From CAVPDA01 sp963702495 (GTDB taxonomy: Bacteria > Pseudomonadota > Gammaproteobacteria > Burkholderiales > Rhodocyclaceae), in NCBI GenBank assembly GCA_963702495.1, contig CAVPDA010000009.1, positions 1 through 64,000 on the forward strand: a DNA stretch of 64,000 bases, read 5' to 3'. The notes below the pieces were generated by a model. The model searched no databases and was not told where the DNA came from. It saw only the letters and a list, made by a program, of their open reading frames with translations. Position numbers and translations under genes: made by a program. Shown in pieces: positions 18,182 to 25,753 of the stretch. The first letter of the stretch is position 1. Each line of letters begins with the position of its first letter.

Positions 18182-18948
18182 TCAGGGCTCGATCTGATCC
18201 TTCATGCGGAAGCTTTTGCCCTCGATGAGGACGGTTTCGGCGTGATGGAGCAGACGGTCGAGCAGTGCCGAGGTGAGGGTGCTGTCGTTGTTGAAGAACT
18301 CTGACCAGTGCTTGTAGGCGCGATTTGTTGTTATGACGATGGGGCCGTGCTCATAGCGTTGGCTGATGACCTGGAAGAGCAGGTCGGCGCCGTGTTTGTC
18401 GATGGGCAGATAGCCCAGTTCGTCGATGAGCAAGACGACGCGGCTGCAGATACTTGCGCAGTTCGCGTTTGAGCCCGCCGTGAGCCTGCGCGGCGGACAG
18501 CGAGTTGATGATATCGACCGCGGTGGTGAAGAGCACCGAGTAGCCGCGCAGGCAGGCGGTGTGGCCTAGCGCGATAGCTGAAATGGCTCTTGCCCAGGCC
18601 GACGGTGGAGATGAAGATCACGTTGGCGTTGTCCTCGATGAAGCGCAGGCGAAACAGGTTCTGGATCTGGGGTCGGTTGATCTTCTTCGGCCAGTTCCAG
18701 TCGAATTGATCGAGGCTCTTGAGCACCGGGAAGCGCGCCAGTCCGACGCGCCGTTGGATGCTGCGTTGTTCGCGCCGGTGGGCCTCGCCTTCGATGAGCC
18801 GCGCCAGAAACTCGACGTGGGACCACTGCTCGGCAGCGGCTTGCTGTGCCAGGGATTCGAAGTGCTCGCGCACAAAGGACAGTTTGAGAGTTTCCAGGTG
18901 GGCGCACAACGCATCGGCTTCGGATGGGGAATCAGCTTTCATGGTCAT
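18182..18948 (-). pseudogene. istB: IS21 helper ATPase IstB, two frameshifts
   Basis: The N-terminal frame MTMKADSPSEADALCAHLETLKLSFVREHFESLAQQ runs to the P-loop region FISTVGLGKSHF, then shifts near 18575. The middle piece YSVLFTTAVDIINSLSAAQAHGGLKRELRKYL is in a second frame. The rest, VLIDELGYLPIDKHGADLLFQVISQRYEHGPIVITTNRAYKHW through FRMKDQIEP, is in a third. IstB is an AAA+ regulator of target choice for IS21 transposition. GVGKS appears as GLGKS. With two shifts this copy is presumably inactive. Confidence 0.85.
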
Positions 18949-20404
18949 CGACCTCATAGGGGGACAGATCGGGGGCGGGGATCTCGATGTCCAGCAGATC
19001 CTGGCGGCGGGTGAGCGTAAGCGCGCCCGGCTCGGGGCGTTCGCGGGCACGCATCTCGAGGATGTTGGCGATGTACTCGCAGCTGTAGGCTTCGAAGGCG
19101 ATGCCGTCCTGGATGGCCCGATCGAGCGCATCGACGCCGTAGATCTCGGCCAGGGCGACGATCTTGCGCAGGTGATGGCGCGGGTTCAGGCGCCGTTGCG
19201 CGATCCCCTCGTAATAGGCCTGGGCGCTGCGCGAGAGGCTCAGGAACTGCTGCAGCAGGCGCTGCTCGCGGGCGGTGCGCCGCTGCGCGAGCAGCGCCTT
19301 CGGATGGTCGGGATCCTCGATGTCCTGGTGGCGGTCGTAGCTGCGCGGATGGCGGGCGATGAGCTTGTCCTGGTGGTAGATGCACACCCACTCGGGGGTG
19401 GCCTTCAAGCTCACGCGGCAACGGGCGTATTCGGCGGGCACCGAGTAGTGGTTGGAATCCAGGGGAACGCGAAACTGCTTGGAGGCGCGCACCGTCTCGA
19501 AGCGGGCGATGTCATAGGGGCGGGGATTGAGCGGGTGCAGATGGGGCTGTTCTTCGGCGAACAGATCCACCGGCCGGCGGTGGGTCTCGCGGTGCACACG
19601 CACATTGGCGATGGTATCGAGCCAGAGCTGGGCGGCGGGATTGGCGGCGCTGAAATCGAGCAGCTCCAGGCCGTTGAGGAGGTTCTTTTTTACGTAGCCA
19701 ACGCCATTTTCTACGCGCCCTTTTTCATTTCCCTTTCTGAGGTTGCAGGCGGTGATGTCAAAGCCCCAATGCCGTGCGAAGTCCAGATAGCGCGGATTGA
19801 ACACCGGCGCCTCACCGATCGAGCGGCGCAGCACCGCCGAGCGCAGGTTGTCGATCATCAGGCGGGCCGGACAGCCGCCGAAGGCGGCGAAGGCGTGCTC
19901 GTGGGCGGCCAGGAAGTGCTCCATCGTCTGCGAGACGGTGAATTCGACATACAGGAGGCGGCTGTAGCACAGCACCATGACGAAGAACGACAGGCGCCGG
20001 CGCGTCGAGCCCACGCCGATCGAGCCGTACTCGCCCCAGTCGAGCTGGGCACACTCGCCGGGGGCAAAGGAGAGCTTCAGGAAGGCTTCCCGATGCGCCG
20101 GGCGCACCTTGTGCACATAGTCCTTCACGATCGTGAGGCCGCCGGTGAAACCGGCCTCGCGTAGCTGCTGGAAGATCTGCTGTGCGCTGTAGGGGTGGCG
20201 CTCCAGCAGGCGCACGATCTGTGCCTTGAACGGGTCGAGCTGGCTGGCGCGGGGGGGCGAGTGCCGCGCTTGGTACTGGGGTCGCTTCAACCACGTCGCT
20301 ACCGTTTGCTCATGCACTCCGAGGCTTCGCGCCGTCTGCGCGATCGTCAGGCCCTGTCGCTCATGACAATCCTGGATCTTGCAGTACATCTCGTAATCGA
20401 TCAT
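18932..20404 (-). CDS. istA: IS21-family transposase IstA
   Basis: The 490-residue protein has an N-terminal HTH (GLTIAQTARSLGVHEQTVATWL), the rve catalytic core with CAQLDWGEYG, RLMIDNLRSAV and KGRVENGVGYVKKN as the three acidic sites, and the Mu-type C-terminal domain (VPLDSNHYSVPAEYARCRVSLKATPEWVCIY). Its start overlaps the stop of the upstream HTH gene (ATGA at 20401-20404), and its 3' end overlaps istB by 11-17 bases. The frame is intact, but the partner IstB is broken. Confidence 0.92.
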   Translation of the reverse strand: MIDYEMYCKIQDCHERQGLTIAQTARSLGVHEQTVATWLKRPQYQARHSPPRASQLDPFKAQIVRLLERHPYSAQQIFQQLREAGFTGGLTIVKDYVHKVRPAHREAFLKLSFAPGECAQLDWGEYGSIGVGSTRRRLSFFVMVLCYSRLLYVEFTVSQTMEHFLAAHEHAFAAFGGCPARLMIDNLRSAVLRRSIGEAPVFNPRYLDFARHWGFDITACNLRKGNEKGRVENGVGYVKKNLLNGLELLDFSAANPAAQLWLDTIANVRVHRETHRRPVDLFAEEQPHLHPLNPRPYDIARFETVRASKQFRVPLDSNHYSVPAEYARCRVSLKATPEWVCIYHQDKLIARHPRSYDRHQDIEDPDHPKALLAQRRTAREQRLLQQFLSLSRSAQAYYEGIAQRRLNPRHHLRKIVALAEIYGVDALDRAIQDGIAFEAYSCEYIANILEMRARERPEPGALTLTRRQDLLDIEIPAPDLSPYEVDDHES

Positions 20405-20793
20405 GGCGCGCGCCCCAGGGCGGCACGCAGCCGCTCGATCCGGGCGCCACGTTCGTCGGCGCCCAGCGCGCGCGCTTCGACCGGCAGCGGCCCGTCCAGG
20501 GCCAGGACTTGGTAGAGGGGTCGCTGATAGGCGATGAGTCCCGCGCCAAGCAGATCGGCGCGCGCCTGGCCGAGGCGGGCGGGGGCCATCGACAGACGTC
20601 TTGCGAGCACCGCATCCGAGTAGTAGCTCAGCCCCTGGGCATCGGCCACCGTCACCAGAAACAGGTACAGCGCCGCCGCCTGCGCATCGCAGCGATCGAT
20701 ATGCCGGTCACGCACCAGCCGGTGGTCCACCCAGCTGAACTGGGCCGGGACGCTACGGAGCCGCTCGGGACAGAGCACCCGTTTGATGGCCAT
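20401..20793 (-). CDS. IS21-associated DNA-binding (HTH) accessory protein
   Basis: The 130-residue protein begins MAIKRVLCPERLRSVPAQFSWVDHRLVRDRHIDRCDAQAAALYLFLVTVADAQGLSYYSDAVLARRLSMAPARLGQARADLLGAGLI, a winged-helix arrangement like those of replication initiator and helicase-loader type regulators. The ATG at 20793 follows GGGGAGG. It overlaps istA by 4 bases (ATGA) and lies inside the 3' end of the interrupted zinc-protein gene. Homologues accompany istAB in betaproteobacteria; the function is not established. Confidence 0.7.
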   Translation of the reverse strand: MAIKRVLCPERLRSVPAQFSWVDHRLVRDRHIDRCDAQAAALYLFLVTVADAQGLSYYSDAVLARRLSMAPARLGQARADLLGAGLIAYQRPLYQVLALDGPLPVEARALGADERGARIERLRAALGRAP

Positions 20794-20865
20794 CGCGCCA
20801 CCTCCCCGCCAAGATGTCATTGCCCAGTTCTACCAGCCGCCGGGTGCTGCGTACTAAGTCATCTT
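20753..20865 (-). pseudogene. 3' end of the zinc-binding protein gene, cut off by the RIT element
   Basis: Reading leftward from the RIT edge, the frame DDLVRSTRRLVELGNDILAGRWRDGHQTGALSRAAP and stop (20753-20755) continues in phase from the truncated protein at 24274-24717 once the RIT element and one CATCTT copy are removed. It overlaps the start of the HTH gene by about 40 bases. Confidence 0.75.
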
Positions 20866-20898
20866 CTATGCCGGACCGGAAACTATGCCGAATCGAGT
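20862..20898 (+). repeat. RIT left terminal inverted repeat
   Basis: This is perfectly complementary to 24235-24271 over 37 bases. It contains CTATGCCG twice, 17 bases apart (20866 and 20883). Confidence 0.9.
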
Positions 20899-20986
20899 GC
20901 GCAGCGGCATTCCAGAAGCCCGCTTGCGACGATACGACTCGGCATAGTCTCCTGTTCTTTCCTCATACCTGTGGACAGGAGAGAAC

Positions 20987-22225
20987 ATGAGCACGGCAGC
21001 CTTTTTCGTGTTTCCCAAAACGCTTCGTCGCATGCACCACGGTCCGTTGGGTGTTTACATGGACGAGTTCGCGGCCTTGCTTCAGTTGCAGGGCTATTCC
21101 CGAAAGCCGGCCTGCGAAATGATTCGCGTCGTCGCCGACTTCAGCCGTTGGCTGTACGGACGTTATCTCGGCGCTGAGGATGTCGTAGCTGATTGTCTGA
21201 AGCGCTTTCTTGCGCATCGTAAGCGGGCTCGAACTGTAGGTCGGAGTGACCCAGCAGCTCTACAGAAGATGCTGGGCTTGTTGCAAAGCAAAGGCGTGGT
21301 GCGAACCGCACCCCCTGCGAAACGCCTCAGTGCCTGTGAGCAGGCGTGTGAGGACTTCTGGCGCTACTTGGTGCGGCAACGTGGTCTTTCGCCTGCCACG
21401 CTGAAGTGCTATCGACCCTGGATCTCGAGATTCCTGGCTGAGCGATTCGGCGACGGGCCGGTCGAGTTCAAGGCATTAGCCGCTACGGATGTCACCGGAT
21501 TCGTACAGCGCCACAGCCGCGATCAAAGTCATAGCGGCGCCCAACATCTTGTTAGCGCACTGCGTGCGTTCCTGCGCCATTTGCAGCACAGGGGTGAGAT
21601 CACGATCGACCTTGCGGCCTGCGTGCCTGCGGTGGCGAGTTGGGCCTTCTCGGCGTTGCCCAAGTTCCTGCTGCCGGAGCAGGTCGAGCAGGTTCTCGAT
21701 CATTGCGACCGCGCGAGCATTGCCGGACGGCGCGATTACGCGATCTTGTTGCTGCTCGCCCGGCTGGGGTTGCGCGCCGGCGAGGTTATGGCATTGACGC
21801 TCGAGGACATCGACTGGGAATACGGCCGGGTCCGCATACGCGGCAAAGGGGGTCGGTGGACTCTGCTCCCCGTCCCGGCCGATGTGGGGCGAGCCATCTG
21901 CGAGTATCTGACGGCGGGACGCCCCCACTGCACTGACCGGCACGTTTTTATCCGCCTGCACGCGCCCGTGCGTGGTCTCGCCGATTCGACCAGCATCTCA
22001 GGGCTGGTCAAGCGTTCGTTACTTCGCGCCGGAATTGATTCCCCGCACAAGGGGGCGCACGTGTTTCGTCACAGCCTGGCAACGCAGATGCTCAAGCACG
22101 GCGGATCATTACGTGAGATCGGCGAAGTGCTACGTCACAGGAATCCGGACACCACTCAGATCTACGCGAAGGTCGATATTTCCGCTTTGCAAGGCTTGGC
22201 ACTACCTTGGCCGGGAGGTGCGTGA
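20987..22225 (+). CDS. RIT tyrosine recombinase A
   Basis: The 412-residue recombinase has an N-terminal SAM-like/core-binding region (about 100-210: QACEDFWRYLVRQRGLSPATLKCYRPWISRFLAERFG) and a C-terminal catalytic domain. The tetrad is visible: R263 in LGLRAGEVM, H358-V-F-R361-H362, a later RH in LRHRNPDTTQIY, and nucleophile Y393. It starts after GGAGAG in AGGAGAGAACATG. Its stop overlaps recombinase B's ATG. It is the first and largest of the trio and probably acts with the others on the terminal repeats. Confidence 0.9.
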   Translation: MSTAAFFVFPKTLRRMHHGPLGVYMDEFAALLQLQGYSRKPACEMIRVVADFSRWLYGRYLGAEDVVADCLKRFLAHRKRARTVGRSDPAALQKMLGLLQSKGVVRTAPPAKRLSACEQACEDFWRYLVRQRGLSPATLKCYRPWISRFLAERFGDGPVEFKALAATDVTGFVQRHSRDQSHSGAQHLVSALRAFLRHLQHRGEITIDLAACVPAVASWAFSALPKFLLPEQVEQVLDHCDRASIAGRRDYAILLLLARLGLRAGEVMALTLEDIDWEYGRVRIRGKGGRWTLLPVPADVGRAICEYLTAGRPHCTDRHVFIRLHAPVRGLADSTSISGLVKRSLLRAGIDSPHKGAHVFRHSLATQMLKHGGSLREIGEVLRHRNPDTTQIYAKVDISALQGLALPWPGGA

Positions 22226-23157
22226 TGAACACGCTCAGACAGGCCATCCACGACTACCTGGCGATGCGCCGCGGCTTGGGTTTCAAGCTGGTTCTGCTGG
22301 AATGCCGGTTGCGTGATTTCGCCACGTTCATGGAAGCTCAAGGTGCCACCTTCGTTACGGCCGAACTGGCGCTGCAGTGGGCTATGAAACCGGCAGACGC
22401 ACATTCTGCCACTTGGGCGCAACGGCTCACGGCGGTGCGGTGCTTCGCGCGCCACCACAGTGCCGCAGACCCTCGGACGGAGATTCCCGCGTGGGGACTG
22501 CTTCCCCATCGTGCAAAGCGAGCCAAACCGTACCTCTACACCGAACGGGAGATTGGACAGCTGATGCAGGCCGCCAAGGCGCTACCCCCCAGCGATGGCT
22601 TGCGTGGTTGGACCTATTGCTGTTTGTTCGGCCTGCTCGCGGTGACCGGGCTGAGGATCAGCGAAGCGCTCGCGCTCAAGCGTCAAGACGTCAACCTGCA
22701 GCAGGGGCTGCTCACCGTTCGCGGTACCAAATTCGGCAAGTCCCGCTTGGTCCCGCTCCATCCTTCTTCCCGGGAGGCTCTGTCGCAGTACGCAAAACGC
22801 CGTGATGCCTACCTCGAACATCAGAGCACAGCCCACTTCTTGGTCTCGGAGTGTGGCCAAGCGCTGAACGCATTTACCGTTCGTCGAACCTTCCGGGAAT
22901 TGTCCCGCCAGACCGGGCTGCGCGGACCAGAGGATCGCACCGGGCCTCGCTTGCACGACTTCCGCCACCGTCTGGCAATGGAGACGCTGTTGCGCTGGTA
23001 CCGATCCGACGAAGATGTCGAGCACCGTATCCCGGTTCTATCGACTTTCCTGGGCCATGCTCGCGCGAGTGAGACGTATTGGTATCTTTCTGCCTGTCCT
23101 GAGCTGATGGGACACGTAGCACGGCGGCTTGAGCGGCGCTGGGAGGTCTCGTCATGA
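22225..23157 (+). CDS. RIT tyrosine recombinase B
   Basis: The 310-residue protein starts MNTLRQAIHDYLAMRRGLGFKLVLLECRLRDFATFMEAQGA at the ATG overlapping the preceding stop; GGGAGG lies at 22213-22218. Catalytic motifs are VTGLRISEALALKRQDVN, LHDFRHRLAMETLLRWY and FLGHARASETYWYLSACPELM. RIT B proteins characteristically have the longer YxxDxDVExxxxxLSTFLGH segment seen here. The frame is intact. Confidence 0.9.
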   Translation: MNTLRQAIHDYLAMRRGLGFKLVLLECRLRDFATFMEAQGATFVTAELALQWAMKPADAHSATWAQRLTAVRCFARHHSAADPRTEIPAWGLLPHRAKRAKPYLYTEREIGQLMQAAKALPPSDGLRGWTYCCLFGLLAVTGLRISEALALKRQDVNLQQGLLTVRGTKFGKSRLVPLHPSSREALSQYAKRRDAYLEHQSTAHFLVSECGQALNAFTVRRTFRELSRQTGLRGPEDRTGPRLHDFRHRLAMETLLRWYRSDEDVEHRIPVLSTFLGHARASETYWYLSACPELMGHVARRLERRWEVSS

Positions 23158-24152
23158 AACCGACCCCGAGTCTCGCCCCGCTTCTCGAGCGCTTTTTTAC
23201 CCAACGCTTGATGGCTCAGCGGCAGGCCAGCCCACACACCATCGCCTCCTTCCGGGATGCGTTTCGTCTGCTACTGGAGTTTGCGCAGAAGCAACTCCAC
23301 ACGCCTCCCTCCAGCCTGGCGTTGTCAGACATCAGCGTCTCTCTGATCGGTGCGTTCCTCGATGATCTGGAGGCGGTTCGCGGCGTCAGCGTGCGCAGTC
23401 GGAATCTTCGCCTGACTGCCATCCGCTCGTTCTTCCGCTATGCCGCCTATCAAGAGCCGACACACGCTGGACAGATTCAGCAGGTGTTGGCCATTCCGAG
23501 CAAGCGATATGACCATCGGCTGGTGGGCTTTCTGACCCGAGCGGAGATCGAGGCATTGCTCGCCGCACCCGACATGCAAACGTGGATTGGGCGCCGAGAT
23601 TACGCGATTCTTTTGATGGCGGTTCAGACCGGACTGCGTCTGTCCGAGATGACCAGCCTCGGACGGCAAGACCTCGAGTTGGGCACGGGCGCGCACGTCA
23701 GGTGTCAGGGCAAAGGTCGCAAAGAACGCTGCACACCGCTCACCGCTCAGGCGGTGAAGGTGTTGAAGGCGTGGCTCAGAGAGCCCGTGCGAGGCAACGC
23801 AGACGTTCTGTTTCCCACCGTTCGTGGTGGGCGGATGAGTTCGGACGCCGTGCAATACCTCGTTGCCAAGCATACGGCGGTGGCACGCAATGCCTGTCCC
23901 TCGCTCAAAGACAAGCGCGTGACGCCCCATGTCTGCCGCCACACCGCAGCCATGGAAATGCTTCAAGCCGGTGTCGATTCGCTGGGTATCGCACTTTGTT
24001 TGGGACACGAGTCGGTCAAGACCACTCAGATCTACTTGGATGCAAACCTTGCCATCAAGGAGGCAGCGCTGGCAAAGATGACACCTATCGATGGAAGCGT
24101 TGGACGATTCCGGCCAAGCGACAGACTTCTGCAGTTTCTCAAGGACCTGTAG
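23154..24152 (+). CDS. RIT tyrosine recombinase C
   Basis: The 332-residue protein starts MKPTPSLAPLLERFFTQRLMAQRQASPHTIASFRDAFRLLLEFA at an ATG overlapping recombinase B's stop. It resembles XerD-type integrases: QTGLRLSEMTSLGRQDLELG, VTPHVCRHTAAMEMLQAGVDSLGIALCLGHESVKTTQIYLDA (R, HxxR, H, Y all present). Catalysis and strand exchange are predicted. It ends 8 bases before the inner right-end motif AAACTATGCCGAA. Confidence 0.9.
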   Translation: MKPTPSLAPLLERFFTQRLMAQRQASPHTIASFRDAFRLLLEFAQKQLHTPPSSLALSDISVSLIGAFLDDLEAVRGVSVRSRNLRLTAIRSFFRYAAYQEPTHAGQIQQVLAIPSKRYDHRLVGFLTRAEIEALLAAPDMQTWIGRRDYAILLMAVQTGLRLSEMTSLGRQDLELGTGAHVRCQGKGRKERCTPLTAQAVKVLKAWLREPVRGNADVLFPTVRGGRMSSDAVQYLVAKHTAVARNACPSLKDKRVTPHVCRHTAAMEMLQAGVDSLGIALCLGHESVKTTQIYLDANLAIKEAALAKMTPIDGSVGRFRPSDRLLQFLKDL

Positions 24153-24234
24153 CGGTCAAGAAACTATGCCGAACCATGCTCGGGCTGTGATGCCGATGCT
24201 TCAGCGCCCAAGCGCCTTCTGAATGCAGAGCATT

Positions 24235-24271
24235 ACTCGATTCGGCATAGTTTCCGGTCCGGCATAGAAGA
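24235..24271 (-). repeat. RIT right terminal inverted repeat
   Basis: Perfect complement of 20862-20898. It is followed by AGCTACGCCGCATGCGGCGT, most of a 22-base palindrome not present at the left end. Confidence 0.9.
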
Positions 24272-24273
24272 AG

Positions 24274-24717
24274 CTACGCCGCATGCGGCGTAGCATCTTG
24301 CAACGTGGAACCCGTAAATTGGGCGATGAAGCCAATCAGAACAGCCGGTTGATCCAGCAAGAGATCTTGTAACGCAGGGTGCAAGACCTCTTGCGCATTT
24401 CCCGCTATTTCAATGGCTTGCGCTGGGCAGAGATCTTGTAACGCAACGGGCGCCCCCGGCCTCTCCCGCCTCTCGCCCTTCGCTCGCCGCCAGTACCCCG
24501 GATGGGCCGCTCGCCACAACTGCACCCGCGCCACATTCTCGGGTCCGCGGAAGTAGTCCTGGTTCTGCGCTTTGGCCAGCCAGGCGCGCTGACTGGCCGC
24601 CTTGCTCGCCTTGCGGCAGTTCGGTTCGCAACAGTATTTCTGGTGTCTCGTGTTGCGCGGATCGGCTTGAAACATCTCCCCGCAAAACAGACAGTTGTGC
24701 CGCTCTGGGCGGGCCAT
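24274..24717 (-). pseudogene. Zinc-finger-like conserved protein, truncated by RIT insertion
   Basis: The protein starts MARPERHNCLFCGEMFQADPRNTRHQKYCCEPNCRKASKAASQRAWLAK, with four metal-ligand cysteines (CxxC and CCxxxxC) and a basic region, then YFRGPENVARVQLWRAAHPGYWRRAKG. The conserved tail VLIGFIAQFTGSTLQD is followed by ATPHAA and a stop supplied by the RIT palindrome. The missing C terminus is at 20753-20865. It is likely a DNA-binding accessory of the IS21-type operon. The start follows GGAGGGTGAGCC on the minus strand. Confidence 0.7.
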
Positions 24718-25190
24718 GGCTCACCCTCCTTGCGGTGAATGATGCGGCCCAACTCACCTGCGCGAAGCGTGACAAAGCCGGGGCAGGAACAAGACGAGAA
24801 GAAGCTCGAAGCGGAAGAAGAAGCGAGGAAGAAGAAGCAGGAAAAACTCTAGATGGAACACGTCGAAGAAAATCGACGAAGAAAATCCACCCCACTTTTA
24901 CACCGACCAATTCACCCGAATATCAGAACGGCGCTCTCAGCTGGTGGCCTTCCGGGCCCAATGCTTCGTTCGCCACATCATTCCTATACGGTGCGCCACG
25001 GGTGCCGAAGTGCATTGCGCGTCGTCAGTAGTCGGGTTTGCCGCCGGCGCCTTCGCCGCAACTCGCCCACGATGGCGCCAGACACCTGAGCCGCGGCCTG
25101 GATGGGCAACAACAGGATCGTCGCAACGGCGGTTCTCATCACGGAAATCTAACCCTAGGAGGTACCTACTGAGCCGGGCTATCACGGGTT
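24718..25190. other. Mostly non-coding; charged-tail fragment
   Basis: A plus-strand frame ending at 24852 encodes a Lys/Glu-rich tail (QEQDEKKLEAEEEARKKKQE) that could be the end of a lost gene, but no start with homology is visible. The rest is non-coding apart from the small ORF listed next. Confidence 0.3.
24984..25139 (-). CDS. Possible small exported peptide (remnant)
   Basis: A 51-residue frame begins MRTAVATILLLPIQAAAQVSGAIVGELRRRRR, where the first 18 residues look like a signal peptide. The remainder is Arg-rich and not convincing. There is no strong ribosome site. It may be the 5' end of a decayed exported-protein gene. Confidence 0.25.
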   Translation of the reverse strand: MRTAVATILLLPIQAAAQVSGAIVGELRRRRRRQTRLLTTRNALRHPWRTV

Positions 25191-25700
25191 GAAGCGGCCG
25201 GGCTGAAGGGGAGATGGGCTGGTCGGACGTTGCCGTTGAGTGCCGGGCAGCCAGACGCCGTCACCCGCGTCCAGTCCCCTCAGAACCGTGCCCGGGCCTG
25301 TCGATTCACACGGCTCAAGATTCTGCAAAGGCATCTTTCGACATCCGGTTACGCAACTGAACTTGCGGCGTAAGAACTTCCACGGCATTTGAGATGGTGC
25401 ATCTGAAGGTTGCCTGCGGCATCCGACCCGCCATCTGTTGTTTTTATAATTTGGCGAACAGCCCCACGACTGTCCTTTGTGATTGGATCGTGACAGGGCG
25501 AACACTGGCCGTCTTGCCTTCGCCAGACCCGGTAAAGTCTCCCGCAGCCTATGGCCGAGCTCAGCATTTGTTGGCCCCATCGGGGCTCGAAATACCGGCT
25601 CCATTGGGGGTCCCGCGGATCGGCGGCCGCCTTTACCTTGATCATTGCCGCAGTGATCCCATATCCATAAGGGCGTAGCAGCCGTATTCGCACCGATGCA
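25190..25700 (-). mobile_element. Group II intron 3' fragment (maturase tail and domain V region)
   Basis: The minus strand carries the HNH-bearing C terminus of an intron maturase (25349-25693), followed by GAGCCGTGTGAATCGACAGG and CACGGTTCTG at about 25320-25275, the sequence expected around domain V (GAGCCGT...ACGGTTC). The upstream catalytic reverse-transcriptase part and the intron 5' half are absent. Confidence 0.6.
25349..25693 (-). pseudogene. Group II intron maturase, C-terminal HNH fragment
   Basis: The sequence LRPYGYGITAAMIKVKAAADPRDPQWSRYFEPRWGQQMLSSAIGCGRLYRVWRRQDGQCSPCHDPITKDSRGAV is the X-domain/HNH tail of bacterial class maturases. The HNH cysteine pair is partly preserved (CSPC), and after it the frame departs, with the expected histidine motif at QMHHLKC. 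It is truncated at its 5' side. Together with 10790-11298 it represents one or two decayed introns. Confidence 0.7.
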
Positions 25701-25753
25701 TTGTGTTTACTCCGCCCTTCAATTATTTTCTACGCCCTGAAAACTTACTTCTC

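Larger units (their letters stand above)
20860..24299 (+). mobile_element. Recombinase-in-trio (RIT) element
   Basis: Three tyrosine recombinase genes overlap head to tail (ATGA at both junctions) and are flanked by a perfect 37-bp inverted repeat (20862-20898 and 24235-24271). The 6-bp sequence CATCTT occurs at 20860-20865 and 24294-24299, and removing the DNA between restores a continuous reading frame across the zinc-protein gene. This architecture defines RIT elements. A perfect 22-base palindrome (24273-24294) lies just inside the right boundary. Confidence 0.9.
18182..24717 (-). mobile_element. IS21-type operon with two accessory genes, interrupted by a RIT element
   Basis: In minus-strand order: zinc-binding protein (24717 to 24274, resuming at 20865), HTH protein (20793), istA (20404) and istB (18948), with overlapping starts and stops, consistent with one transcript. 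I could not find the IS21 terminal repeats, so the true ends are unknown and membership of the zinc-protein gene in the IS is inferred from the overlaps. Confidence 0.5.

Noticed and set aside
20987..24152. Phage or ICE integrase cluster
   Set aside because: Three overlapping tyrosine recombinases with terminal inverted repeats and no phage or conjugation genes match a RIT element instead.
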